54,771 bases of DNA, taken from assembly GCA_964444125.1 (NCBI GenBank), contig CAYUFB010000004.1:1-54771 (forward strand). The letters are read 5' to 3'. The translations under genes and the position numbers were made by a program. This document shows, in pieces, positions 32,221 through 43,071 of the stretch (position 1 is the first letter of the stretch; each line of letters begins with the position of its first letter). This stretch comes from CAYUFB01 sp964444125. Lineage in GTDB: Bacteria; Patescibacteriota; Dojkabacteria; B142; JAFGMG01. Under the pieces are notes generated by a model, which did not search any database, was not told the origin of the DNA, and worked only from the letters and a program-made list of their open reading frames with translations.

Positions 32221-35200
32221 ATGTACTCATTTAAATTGAAGTATTTGACAATTGTTTTGCTAATTATAAATTTGTTTAATCTGACAGTTGCGCCATTGAT
32301 GCCTGTGTTGGCTTCAGAGGTTATGATTTCAAATGATATAACAAATAGTGTATTTGTAGAACACGAGAGAATTGATCTTCGAACACAAACAGCAAAGGTA
32401 TATCAAACAGGAGAGTACACGTATAGGCTCGAAGAAAGTGCTGATAAAATTCATTACAAATCAGGTGGCAGTTACAAAGATATAAATAATAATATAATCC
32501 ATGCCCCATCTGGCAAATATCAATACCGTAACGCCGCAAATGATTTTGTTTTTAGAGCTTCTTCAAATTTATCCGGTGGGGTTATGTATCAAGGGCAGAA
32601 AGGTTTCTGCGAATTTAAACTAGACAATATATCTGATGTTTCTCTAAATGATGTGCCGGCGACTTTATCAGGCAATAAACTGATTTATAAAAATATATAT
32701 GATGGCGCAGATTTAGAATTTAGTGTTCAAGCTACAGGAGTTACTACAGAAATTGTTGCCAAAAATTCAAATGCCTTAAAAGATGAGATTAAATTTGAAT
32801 TGACTAATTGCGATCAAGGAGTTTTTCAAAAAGCAGTTATGGCAGATAATGACAGTGTCTCAAAAGTTGCAGAAAAAGTTGTCATAGAAGATGAGAAGAA
32901 AGTGTTAGTTCTAAATCCTGATTATTCCAAACTAGGAGATATCAAAGGAGAAGTTAGAATTGATCCTAGCATTAATTTAGGCGTAAATGTGAATGTATTT
33001 ACATCGCAATTTATGCCAAGTGGACATAGTAGGAGATTCCTGGCTTTTGGGGATTTCTATGATGCAACAAATGGCGCCTATGCCGGGATTTCCGAAACTT
33101 ATCTAAAATTTGATTTAGGTATACCATCTGGCGCTTACATCCAAAATGCAACTGTTACACTTCGAAAATATGCAAATGCTGGATCAAATTTTAGCGCGAT
33201 TATGGCTAGATTGACTCAAGATATCAATTCAAATACAGGGTCAAGTGTGAATGACTGGAAATCAAAAGGTGAATCGTACTCAACTATTACGGTTGATTCA
33301 GGTGACTATGATTGGGATTATCTAAATTGGGAAATAGCTCCACTTGTTCAAAAGTGGATAGATGGTAGTGCCACTAATTTAGGAGTCGGAATTTATTCAA
33401 CGAATGCTGGATATAGATCAGGTGCTGCTGTTTGTTCAACAAGAATAGATGGATTTTGTACAAGTGATAAAGCACCTAAATTGATAGTTAATTATCAAGT
33501 AAATCAAAATCCAGATACTCCAAATCCAGTTGCCCCACAAACAAAGTCGGAATATTCGGGGAACTGTGATGAATCAGTGATATCATCAACTGGTATTTGT
33601 AGATCCAGTTTAGCTGTTACACCACAGGCTCAAGTTAATGACCCAGATATATTGCCGAGTTTGGATATGAAAGAGAGCAAGTTTCACTTTACAAATTTAT
33701 CCAATCAATCTGCTAGTTTTGTTTCTTCAGGAATTGCAGGAGATGGTTGGTCAACAATTAGTTATAATGGAAATTTTGTAGATGGTTTATATAATTGGAA
33801 GGTCCAAAGTACCGATAATCAAGGCGCCACAAGTTTGTTCTCACAAGTATTTGAGTTTGTAACAGATACCACTCCGCCTCAGGTGCCTGTTTTAGGGGAA
33901 TTGCCAGAATTTACTAAAGGAGTCGGTCTTGATGATACGGTCCAAATTGAGGTTAAGTCAAATAAGGTCGCTGATAATATAAGATCCAAGGAGGAAATCG
34001 GATATATATTACAGTATTCTGATACTCAAGATTTTTCGGCAAATGTCCATCAAAAACCTGTTCAGTATTTTGCAGATGTAAACAAAAACCCAGTATTTGA
34101 ACTTGGCCCCAAAGGTCTTGATCAGATCTATGGAACAGCAGATGATATAAAAGATGGGGAGAAATACTACATAAGAGTCAAAGCTCAAGATAAGATTATG
34201 TCTAATGGTGACGTAAACACCTCTGCTTGGAGCAATATAGTAAGTACAACAATTGATGCTACTTCACCTACTCTTTCCAATATGTCAGCAACAGAACATA
34301 GGATAAGTCCAAATAATGATACAAGTGAAGGGATAAAAGATAGTACGACAATTTCTTTTAACTATACAGAATCTAATCCACAGGTGGCCTCAATAGAAAT
34401 TTATTCTGATGAGGAGAAGACATTACTCATTAAAACTCTTACGCAAGATGTTTCCGCTTATAAGGGGCTTGATAATCCTGCTGTATCTTTTGTCTGGGAC
34501 GGCAAGAATGATAGTGGTGAATTTGTCGCCGATGGAGTATATGCGGTTTATGCGAAGGTTGTAGATCAGGCAGGGAATATCTCAGATAATACACAATCAA
34601 TAATAATCATAGTTGATAATAATGAGGCAAATATCACTATAAGTTCTCCAATGAATAATTATTGGACAAATAAAGATGAGATAAGTATCAAAGGTCAAGT
34701 CAAAGCTCCTCATGATCCAGGACCAGATAGTATCTTTGGTACGAAAGATGATAAGTTAGATCAAGATTTATCAAGCTTCCAAATACTAAATCAGTTAGTA
34801 GCACATTGGAACGATATTGAAACAATTGATGATTTTTTTGAAATAATTATTAATCCCAATTATTTAGGAGAATTGCAACCTGGTACTAATATTTATTCTT
34901 TAAGAACAATTGATACAGTTGGAAATGTCAAATTAGTTGATTGGATTATAAATCGAGAAAATACTCCACCAATTATTTCCAATATTGCACCTGCTGGCTT
35001 AATCAATAATAGAATTAATCCAATTACTTTCAGAATCTTTGACCCAGACCCAACTGGTGATCAAAGCGAGCAATCACTAATTCCAATAAATAAGAATGTT
35101 AATGTGTATTTAACTTTCTCTACTATCCAAGATAGTAACCTAGTTCAACAAACTAAACCACTAATCCAAGACGGAATTAACCTTGATAGAGCTCTTATTG

Positions 35201-38200
35201 ATGATATCAAATGTGTCACAGCAGATGGTGCGACAATTGATACAAAAAATAATAATTATTCCTCAAGTATCTTAGATTGCGTAATCAATTTCGTTGGTGA
35301 ACTGCAGCCTGATACTACTTATACGATTAATATACAAGCAAGTGACAATGCAGGAAATATTGCTATTGCATCAGAAGCATTTGTTCTTGATTCACATACA
35401 TATTCAACGATTATCTCTCCGGTACAACAAGGTATTTATAGCACTAGTGACATATTATTTTCTGGTACTGCAAGCAAAGGCTCAATACTATTAATTAAAA
35501 ATACTGAACTGGGTGGAACAAGGATCTTTACGCTAAATGAATTTCTGGATGATACTGGTATTGATTTAGATGCCAATAATCAATTTATAAAAAGCAACTT
35601 CCAGGTCACTTGTGGTAAGTACCTTGATATCGATAATAGCCCAGATACAGCTGATGAAGAGGTTTGTGACTGGCAGGTTCGTGTCGCTCAGAAGTTTGTT
35701 ATGCAAAATATTGATACTACAAATCATAATATTGTAATGGTTGCTGATGTAGCTGGCAATGTTAAGGCTCATGAAATTACAAGTATAGTGAATTTATATA
35801 ATTTCGATTTGGTTGTAGATTCTAATTTAGAATATTTCTCTCCTAATGGGGATGGTAGACAGGATTCAATAATTTTCAGCCATAGTGCTACAAATCCTAC
35901 CGATGCTTACAATCCACCACGAATTGATAGATACAAATTAAGTATTCAAAACATTCAAGGTGATACGATTAGAGCTTTTGAAGGAAGTGGATACTTGCCA
36001 GCTTATACTCTATTTGATGGCAAATGGGTTCCTTCAGGTGACGTTACTAATGGGAACCAAATGGAATGGGTGCAAGACGGCGAGTATCGATATGAACTAG
36101 AAGTGACTACTACTGACAACGTTACTATCAAAACCTCTGCGAAATCAATATTTGCAAAAACTAATATAGATAATGAAGTGGTAATTACAAGTCCTGTTAG
36201 TGGATTTGTCACAACTTCTGGTGTAGTTACTGTACAAGGGCAAGCTGAGGTTGCATCAAGAGTGAACCTATGCGTAGATACAATAGTCCCCAATTCACTT
36301 AATTGTGATACCTGGGCTGAAGTGATTGCTGACGAAAATGGCTTCTTCTCTACTCTTATGGTTCTGCCAAGATTCGGAGAGTATAAGAAATTGAACAACA
36401 TAATAAGTGCGACTTCAACTGATAAATATGGAAATCAAAGTCCTAGATCAAATTTAGTGGAAGTTGTTCTTGATACTATTGATCCATTTGATTATGTCAA
36501 AATCACCCCAACATTGACTGGTATTACAAGTGACGTGGATTATGAAAGATTCTTAAATGGAGAATTGAATATTGATCAAATCCGTGCAATTGTACTTGAA
36601 GCTGGTGTGACTCAAAATACAAATCAGGTGCAGTTATCATTTGCTGATTACTCAAATCTGATAGAAAAACCGGAAAATAGTCAATACAATTTTATCGCTC
36701 TGATTAATGATCAAGTAGAAAACGATCCAAGACTTAATCCGCTTCAAAATCCAGATATAAAAATGAATCATAATTTGCCAATTGGAGATGCAAATATAAA
36801 TGATACTAACTGTAATGATGAAAACGGATGTAGCTGGAAATATCAGATGCCTGTAAATTCTGGATTTGCAGGTATTTATGAGATTGAGTTTAAAGGCAAA
36901 AAAGGTGAAATCATTCAATCAATGACTGCAGGTTTTATGGTAGATGCCTCAATTCCTGCAGCACCAGTATTTATGATTGTCGAAAAATGCATGGAGCGTA
37001 GCAAGAATTCAAACATTGCTCTTGAGGAAGCATGTCTTGGTAACTGGCAGAAAATTGAAAACGTAAATATGAGAAACTTCGTGGAGACTGGGTTGATTCG
37101 TTTTCGTGGTGCTGCAGAGCCTGGAAGCTATTTAGAACTTACAAGTTTCGGTGTTGTCTTAGCTAGTACAATTGTCCCAGAGACTGGTATCTATGAAATA
37201 TATGTTGATCTTGATCCATTTTTAAAGACTCCTGGTAATAATAGTGGCCAAGGAAACGGCTTGATCTGTCGAGAGTGGAAAACTGGTATTGGTAATGAAA
37301 GAAAATGTGCTGAAGGAGATTTCGAGTTTGGCCTTAGACAGTGGCAATATGATGAAAATGGCAATCTAATTAATCCAATAGAAGGTGGCAGTTATATTCT
37401 TACCTATGACGAAATTGCTCCAAACGCACTTTCAATTATCAGAATGACTGAAGATAAAACTATCGCTGGGTGGGCCAAGACTGGAGATTTGGCAAATTAT
37501 TTTGTGACAACTGATGAGAAACTAGCTTATGTGGATTTGATCAAAGAAGATGGGTTTGTCAGGTTATTTTCTAAACTCTATGAAGGTGATAATCCCCCAC
37601 CAGATGATCAAAAAGAAGGATATAATCAAAGATGGGGAGGTACTATCAATATCGATAGATTGTCTAGAGGCGGACAAGAAAAGGAAGGATATTATAATCC
37701 AATAATTAGGCTTGTTGATCTGGCGGGCAATAAATCTGAATATGATGCAAGCTTGTGGGAGCAATATGGGCTAGGCGATTTTAGGATTTATATAGATAAT
37801 ACTATCCCTGAAATTACAAATATCAATAAAGTATCTTGGAGTACGACTTGGGGTCAAGGTGGTGTGAACGCTGATGGAATATATCCAGAACTTGGAAGAA
37901 CTAACCCTGAATATGTAGTCAAGAATGATTATGTGACGATCACAGGTAGAGCTGAAAAGAATCAAAGGGTTGAGTTATGGGTGAATAATAAATTCTCAAA
38001 TTTCATACAGGTAAGTGATGAGGCGTGTTTTAAAGATAAATTAACAGACAATGATAAGGTGATCAAAGATGGGCTGATTGTGAAATATGCGCAGAAATGT
38101 ACTTACAAATATGACTACTATTTCAACGATGATGGAACTAATACTTCTCAAGGGGTTCCAATCAATGGCTATACATTGCAAGTTAGAGTTATTGACTCGG

Positions 38201-41200
38201 CTGCCAATGTATCTGAATTTAGCAAACAAGAGATAATCTATCATGATACTAGCTCTCCACAGATGCCTGAAATTATTGATGCAACATCAGGTTCGTATAG
38301 CCCGATCGTTGACTGGAGGGTGAATGGACAAGATGGTGGCGCAATTACAAAGGATATGAAAGTAAGTTTTACAAATTTTGCTGAGAGATTTGCTGATATG
38401 GATTATCAGATGATTAATCCTAAAGGCGAAGTAACCACTTTTGCTACATTTGTAAATGATACAACTGGTAAGTATACAAAAGAATTTGATCTAGGTACCC
38501 AGCAAACTGATGATCGTGACGGATGTGTGAAGATGATTGGTAACAGAAGAACTGGTGTATGTAATGATGGTATTTACGCTTTCAATCTGCAAGCTACAGA
38601 TGCCGCCGGCAACAAATCCCAAAAATTAGAAAATGTAAGGATTGAGAGGGATACGGTGAGACCGGAAAGGCCTGAGATAAATGTTATTGCTGATGATGTA
38701 AATCATAACATTAGTTTATCAATTAAAGGTGAGCCGGGAGCAATAGTCAGGATTAATGATAATAATAAAGTAGCAATTTCTAATGATGGTAATTTAATTT
38801 TGCAGGTTTTAAGTCCTTCGTATTGGGAGTATGGCACAAAATATGTCTGGAAGGTGGATCTAATTGATAGGGCTGGTAATGTAGGTCTTGCATCATATGC
38901 GAATTATACAACTCCTATGCCACCAGTTAAGAGCGCTTTTGAGTGTAGATACATAGATGGTGGCAAAATTGCCTATCCATTTGAAGGTATGTATAAAGTT
39001 ACTTCTCCATTTGGCTATAGGATTGACCCATTTACTAAACAAACTAAATTTCATAACGGCATTGATTTTGCAACTCCTCAAAATACAGAAGTTCTTTCTG
39101 CAGAGAATGGGATTGTAGTTTATCGTGAAGATAATGCGACTGTGGGCAAGTATTTGATAGTGCATCATCAATCACTTGGTATAAGTACGATTTATGTTCA
39201 CCTTGATAAAAATATTGTAAAAGTCGGGCATACAACAACTCGGGGTATGTTGATCGCCTACTCTGGTAACACAGGTTATAGTACTGGTCCACATCTTCAT
39301 TTCACAACAAGAACAGGGGCACCTGGTACAGAATTTGATCCTATGATGGTTTTGGGGAATTGCCAAAGTGAAGCTGGTCAGGTTGCAGGTGATATTGATA
39401 AAAATTCAGCAGTTGAGAAATTTGAAAAATTTATTGCCGATAATATTAATCCTGAATCAGAAATAGCAGATGATTCATTTGGCAGTAATTTTCCTAATAA
39501 AAGGATTAAGAATATTAATAACATTCATGAATATCTATCAGATACAGTTCATGAATGGTGCGGAGTATGGGTTCTTGATTTTGGCTACATCAAGGAGCGC
39601 AATGGACAAACAGGTTATGATGGTATTGCAATCCTTAATCCCTATGATGGCAGGGTGTATTTGGTGAAAAATGCTATCTGGGAGAAATATAGAAATGCAG
39701 GTGGACCATGTAGTCAATTAGGAGTTCCAAAAGATACTGCAGGTAATTATTCTGAATCGAAAGCTGGTATTAGAAATGATAGTAAGGCGAATTCTGCTTG
39801 GTATCAAAGATTTCAAAATGACAAATATTTCAATAATTCTATATATTGGTATTCTTGGAGTTCCGGTAGCGCAGCATATATGGTACTTAATAAAGTCGCT
39901 AATACTTATGAATCTCTTGGAGGGACATGGAGTGAATATGCCTTCCCTACTGGAGATACCTATGATCTTGGTTGTGGAGGTAAACAGTGGTTTGAGTTTG
40001 GAAAAGAAATTGATATGTGTTCGTTGCCAATTGTGCAAGATCCTATAGATAGATTGATTTATTTACATGAGCAAAGATACTCAAATGTCCAAAGAATAGG
40101 AGGTATTGAAAATAGATGTGGTACCAAAATTCAGAAATATTCAAGTATAATCACAGAGTATGGCGTAAAAAATGATGAAAGCTGGATAATCTACAATCCT
40201 GAAGATGGCAAAACATATTTTATGACTGGATCAATATTACAAAAGTTTATGAATTTAAATGGAGGATGGAATTGTGGTGGAAATAACTATCCGGATGTAA
40301 CAGGTTATCCAAAATCTGATGAAGGTAAGGCTAATGCAAGTTATGCAGGCACTAATGGTTGGTATCAACATTATGCTCATAAGACGAAGGGTTGGAGTAG
40401 TATTTACAATTCTTCAAAAGGCACGTTCTTTGTAACCTCAAATATTAGGCAAAAATTTGAAAATATGGGAGGAACAAGTAATTGGAACTATCTAGGATTT
40501 CCAACTTCTGATTCAAGAGCAGTTAAATCAATTTGTGGAACTGAAGGTTATACTCAAAGCTTTGAAGGGGGTAGAATATTTGATTCAATTTTTGGGACTT
40601 ATAGCTACAAACAAAATGATTTTCTAATTAAATATGATGATAAAGGTGGAGTATCAGGTGAATTAGGCTGGCCAATCCAAGAATTGCAAAATAATTCTTT
40701 GCATACAAAATATTATGCAAAATTTGAAGGTGGGACTTTAGTCTTAAACTATTGGTTACCTGATTCTCAACTAAAGTCAGTAAATATTGGAGATGCATCA
40801 ACATGTGCTTATACAAATCAAAGAGCTAATGATTCCAAACATGGTGCTTTAGATAAGGTTATACAAGATATTTGGGCAAAAGAAAATCAATTATTCGAAT
40901 ATTTCAAAAGAGCGGATGGTTATAATGGCGAAATCCATCCATATTGTGGAGGATGGGCTGTTGATTATGTAGATACGAAAACTAAAAGTGGTGATAACTT
41001 GGGTTATAGTTGGATAATGCATGATGGAGATAATGCTTATTTAGTTAAGTGGGATATATGGCAAAAATATTGGGATGACGGCGCGTGTTCAAATTATGGT
41101 TTACCCCAAAGTGAAGAAATCAATGTCACTGGAATGAAAATATTATTTACAAGGCTTGGTGCTTATAAACAAAATTTCGAAAAAGGTGTGGTTTATCGAT

Positions 41201-43071
41201 ATGATAGTATTTTAGGTTGGAGGACTTATGGAGTTAGAGGAAATATTTTTGCTCAATATAAGCAAAATAATGAGTCAGAGGGTAAATATGGTCTTCCAAA
41301 ATCGGATAGATATAATTTTAGCTATAATGGTGTTGATACTCAATGTCAGGACTTCAATGGAGGAAGGCTATGTGAAAACACTATTCCAGAGAAGACTGAT
41401 GCACAAAAAGCATTTGAAACAAAATATAGTAAAACCTATACAATTAACGATATTAAGGTGATGTGTGATAAGCCGACAATTGATATTAATGAAGGTTTGG
41501 CATTTTATGACTCTAATTTGAAACAGGTAATTGAAATAACGGGGAATGTCCATCATAGATGGAGGTATGAGGGTGGTTGTTCTAAATATGGGTTCCCTAC
41601 TCTAGACACAAGCTATAAAAAAGTTGATGGTAATCAAGGTGCTTATCAAAGATTTTATACAAAAGATAATTATTTTGATATCTATCATAGTTATTATTAT
41701 GGTTGGGTAGAACTTTTTGGAGAATATCGAAATGAGTTTAAATGGAAAGGTGGTATAGATAAACTTGGTTATCCTAAACCGGATGTTTATATTGGTAAGA
41801 AGGAATGTAAAGATGCGGCAATTGCTGAATATATAAATGTTCAAAATGGTAGAATTTATAAAGTCGACAACAAGTTCTATCTTGTATATGCTGGTAGTAG
41901 TGTAGGAAATTACTTTTTTGATAATGACGGACATGCGAAATTTGGTGTCCCTAAGGGTGACGAAACAGGAGGTCTTATGAAAGCTCTAAGCCAAGAATTT
42001 GAATATGCAACAATAGAAGATCCAATAGGATTCTGGAATGGTGTGAAATCTGATCCTGAATTGGAGGGAATATTCTGTGCAGAAGATGCTCCAAAATGTG
42101 GTAATAATAAGCAGGAATATCTTGAGGTGTGTGATGATGGGAATGAAGAGAATGATGATCAATGTAGTAGTGATTGTAGAAATAGTTGTGAAGCACCAAA
42201 ATTCTGGGATGGCAAAGAATGCAAATCTCCAGAAACTGCACCAGTTTGTGGAAATAGTGTAATAGAATCTGGCGAGCAATGTGATGATGGAAACACAAAT
42301 AATGGAGATGGGTGTAGTGCATCTTGTACAATTGAAGTGCCTTTAACCTGCGGAAATGAGGTCATTGACGTTGGGGAGGAATGTGATGAAAAAGAATCTG
42401 ATGAGGCAAAACATAATGTTTGCACAGATACTTGTCAGTTGAGGTGCAAAAGCAGTAGTTCAAGATTGCCTTGGCATGGAGGCGAATCGAAAACCGTAAC
42501 TCAGGATGAGCATGATGTGGCATCTTACAATATATATGCAATTGACTTTGGCCTGGGAAATGGAGAAGGTGTCGTAGCGATAAAAGGTGGAGTGGTAAAG
42601 TATAAGAAAGAGACTTATGTGGATGGGAACCCATCTAGTTCGGCTCCATATAACAGCAAAGTTGATGGAGGCTGCTACAATGCATATAGTAATAAACATA
42701 ATTATGTGATTATCGATCATGAAGATGGAACTGGCTCATACTATATTCACTTGCAGAACAGTTCTGTTCCTTTCGAGGTCGGAGATCGAGTAGAAAGAGG
42801 AGAGATAATTGGAAAAGTTGGTGCCACTGGAAAAACTTGTGGATATCACTTACATTTTACTAGCATTGATATATCGAAAGCCACTAATGCTAATGCTATT
42901 TATTCGACGAAGACATTGTTCTCAGATAAGTCAGTATGTAACTCAATATACCAAGGCGTACCAACAGTATATGCTAAAAAGTATTATACTACAGATATCA
43001 ACGATAAAAATCGCTATGACCCTAACTATGCTAATAAATACCAAACATCTTACTTATCAGAAAATCAATAA
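32221..43071 (+). CDS. Giant secreted multidomain protein with two M23 peptidases, LGFP and DUF4215 repeats
   Basis: 3616 residues. A signal peptide is cleaved near PVLA-SEV (31/32). Residues 35-255 resemble the WapA/RHS-like N-terminal region (YRLEESADKIHYKSGGSYKD). A DNRLRE domain follows (~260-425). Residues ~435-2235 form a long series of Ig, FN3 and FlgD-like beta domains with DTTPP-type linkers, GTxDD loops (YGTADD, FGTKDD), SPNGDGRQD and VYAKVVDQAGN motifs. The first M23 metallopeptidase (~2241-2380) has zinc residues HNGID (His2278, Asp2282) and PHLH (His2358, His2360). Then come about ten LGFP-type repeats (~2440-3250; LGVP, YGLP, YGFP, LGYP), three DUF4215 Cys-rich repeats (~3290-3410; CDDGNTNNGDGCS) and a second M23 domain (His3431?, Asp3442, His3543, His3545). 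LGFP repeats are known as cell-wall-associated modules; M23 enzymes cut peptidoglycan cross-links. There is no sortase or membrane anchor, so it is probably secreted or held by partner proteins in its operon. Confidence 0.92.
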   Translation: MYSFKLKYLTIVLLIINLFNLTVAPLMPVLASEVMISNDITNSVFVEHERIDLRTQTAKVYQTGEYTYRLEESADKIHYKSGGSYKDINNNIIHAPSGKYQYRNAANDFVFRASSNLSGGVMYQGQKGFCEFKLDNISDVSLNDVPATLSGNKLIYKNIYDGADLEFSVQATGVTTEIVAKNSNALKDEIKFELTNCDQGVFQKAVMADNDSVSKVAEKVVIEDEKKVLVLNPDYSKLGDIKGEVRIDPSINLGVNVNVFTSQFMPSGHSRRFLAFGDFYDATNGAYAGISETYLKFDLGIPSGAYIQNATVTLRKYANAGSNFSAIMARLTQDINSNTGSSVNDWKSKGESYSTITVDSGDYDWDYLNWEIAPLVQKWIDGSATNLGVGIYSTNAGYRSGAAVCSTRIDGFCTSDKAPKLIVNYQVNQNPDTPNPVAPQTKSEYSGNCDESVISSTGICRSSLAVTPQAQVNDPDILPSLDMKESKFHFTNLSNQSASFVSSGIAGDGWSTISYNGNFVDGLYNWKVQSTDNQGATSLFSQVFEFVTDTTPPQVPVLGELPEFTKGVGLDDTVQIEVKSNKVADNIRSKEEIGYILQYSDTQDFSANVHQKPVQYFADVNKNPVFELGPKGLDQIYGTADDIKDGEKYYIRVKAQDKIMSNGDVNTSAWSNIVSTTIDATSPTLSNMSATEHRISPNNDTSEGIKDSTTISFNYTESNPQVASIEIYSDEEKTLLIKTLTQDVSAYKGLDNPAVSFVWDGKNDSGEFVADGVYAVYAKVVDQAGNISDNTQSIIIIVDNNEANITISSPMNNYWTNKDEISIKGQVKAPHDPGPDSIFGTKDDKLDQDLSSFQILNQLVAHWNDIETIDDFFEIIINPNYLGELQPGTNIYSLRTIDTVGNVKLVDWIINRENTPPIISNIAPAGLINNRINPITFRIFDPDPTGDQSEQSLIPINKNVNVYLTFSTIQDSNLVQQTKPLIQDGINLDRALIDDIKCVTADGATIDTKNNNYSSSILDCVINFVGELQPDTTYTINIQASDNAGNIAIASEAFVLDSHTYSTIISPVQQGIYSTSDILFSGTASKGSILLIKNTELGGTRIFTLNEFLDDTGIDLDANNQFIKSNFQVTCGKYLDIDNSPDTADEEVCDWQVRVAQKFVMQNIDTTNHNIVMVADVAGNVKAHEITSIVNLYNFDLVVDSNLEYFSPNGDGRQDSIIFSHSATNPTDAYNPPRIDRYKLSIQNIQGDTIRAFEGSGYLPAYTLFDGKWVPSGDVTNGNQMEWVQDGEYRYELEVTTTDNVTIKTSAKSIFAKTNIDNEVVITSPVSGFVTTSGVVTVQGQAEVASRVNLCVDTIVPNSLNCDTWAEVIADENGFFSTLMVLPRFGEYKKLNNIISATSTDKYGNQSPRSNLVEVVLDTIDPFDYVKITPTLTGITSDVDYERFLNGELNIDQIRAIVLEAGVTQNTNQVQLSFADYSNLIEKPENSQYNFIALINDQVENDPRLNPLQNPDIKMNHNLPIGDANINDTNCNDENGCSWKYQMPVNSGFAGIYEIEFKGKKGEIIQSMTAGFMVDASIPAAPVFMIVEKCMERSKNSNIALEEACLGNWQKIENVNMRNFVETGLIRFRGAAEPGSYLELTSFGVVLASTIVPETGIYEIYVDLDPFLKTPGNNSGQGNGLICREWKTGIGNERKCAEGDFEFGLRQWQYDENGNLINPIEGGSYILTYDEIAPNALSIIRMTEDKTIAGWAKTGDLANYFVTTDEKLAYVDLIKEDGFVRLFSKLYEGDNPPPDDQKEGYNQRWGGTINIDRLSRGGQEKEGYYNPIIRLVDLAGNKSEYDASLWEQYGLGDFRIYIDNTIPEITNINKVSWSTTWGQGGVNADGIYPELGRTNPEYVVKNDYVTITGRAEKNQRVELWVNNKFSNFIQVSDEACFKDKLTDNDKVIKDGLIVKYAQKCTYKYDYYFNDDGTNTSQGVPINGYTLQVRVIDSAANVSEFSKQEIIYHDTSSPQMPEIIDATSGSYSPIVDWRVNGQDGGAITKDMKVSFTNFAERFADMDYQMINPKGEVTTFATFVNDTTGKYTKEFDLGTQQTDDRDGCVKMIGNRRTGVCNDGIYAFNLQATDAAGNKSQKLENVRIERDTVRPERPEINVIADDVNHNISLSIKGEPGAIVRINDNNKVAISNDGNLILQVLSPSYWEYGTKYVWKVDLIDRAGNVGLASYANYTTPMPPVKSAFECRYIDGGKIAYPFEGMYKVTSPFGYRIDPFTKQTKFHNGIDFATPQNTEVLSAENGIVVYREDNATVGKYLIVHHQSLGISTIYVHLDKNIVKVGHTTTRGMLIAYSGNTGYSTGPHLHFTTRTGAPGTEFDPMMVLGNCQSEAGQVAGDIDKNSAVEKFEKFIADNINPESEIADDSFGSNFPNKRIKNINNIHEYLSDTVHEWCGVWVLDFGYIKERNGQTGYDGIAILNPYDGRVYLVKNAIWEKYRNAGGPCSQLGVPKDTAGNYSESKAGIRNDSKANSAWYQRFQNDKYFNNSIYWYSWSSGSAAYMVLNKVANTYESLGGTWSEYAFPTGDTYDLGCGGKQWFEFGKEIDMCSLPIVQDPIDRLIYLHEQRYSNVQRIGGIENRCGTKIQKYSSIITEYGVKNDESWIIYNPEDGKTYFMTGSILQKFMNLNGGWNCGGNNYPDVTGYPKSDEGKANASYAGTNGWYQHYAHKTKGWSSIYNSSKGTFFVTSNIRQKFENMGGTSNWNYLGFPTSDSRAVKSICGTEGYTQSFEGGRIFDSIFGTYSYKQNDFLIKYDDKGGVSGELGWPIQELQNNSLHTKYYAKFEGGTLVLNYWLPDSQLKSVNIGDASTCAYTNQRANDSKHGALDKVIQDIWAKENQLFEYFKRADGYNGEIHPYCGGWAVDYVDTKTKSGDNLGYSWIMHDGDNAYLVKWDIWQKYWDDGACSNYGLPQSEEINVTGMKILFTRLGAYKQNFEKGVVYRYDSILGWRTYGVRGNIFAQYKQNNESEGKYGLPKSDRYNFSYNGVDTQCQDFNGGRLCENTIPEKTDAQKAFETKYSKTYTINDIKVMCDKPTIDINEGLAFYDSNLKQVIEITGNVHHRWRYEGGCSKYGFPTLDTSYKKVDGNQGAYQRFYTKDNYFDIYHSYYYGWVELFGEYRNEFKWKGGIDKLGYPKPDVYIGKKECKDAAIAEYINVQNGRIYKVDNKFYLVYAGSSVGNYFFDNDGHAKFGVPKGDETGGLMKALSQEFEYATIEDPIGFWNGVKSDPELEGIFCAEDAPKCGNNKQEYLEVCDDGNEENDDQCSSDCRNSCEAPKFWDGKECKSPETAPVCGNSVIESGEQCDDGNTNNGDGCSASCTIEVPLTCGNEVIDVGEECDEKESDEAKHNVCTDTCQLRCKSSSSRLPWHGGESKTVTQDEHDVASYNIYAIDFGLGNGEGVVAIKGGVVKYKKETYVDGNPSSSAPYNSKVDGGCYNAYSNKHNYVIIDHEDGTGSYYIHLQNSSVPFEVGDRVERGEIIGKVGATGKTCGYHLHFTSIDISKATNANAIYSTKTLFSDKSVCNSIYQGVPTVYAKKYYTTDINDKNRYDPNYANKYQTSYLSENQ

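Noticed and set aside
41975..42331. Minus-strand open frames across the DUF4215 and LGFP region
   Set aside because: They are His/Leu/Ile-rich shadows of the repetitive plus-strand coding sequence.
32221..43071. RHS/polymorphic toxin
   Set aside because: Despite a WapA-like N-terminal region and DNRLRE domain, there are no YD repeats, no RHS core and no C-terminal toxin tip with an immunity gene.
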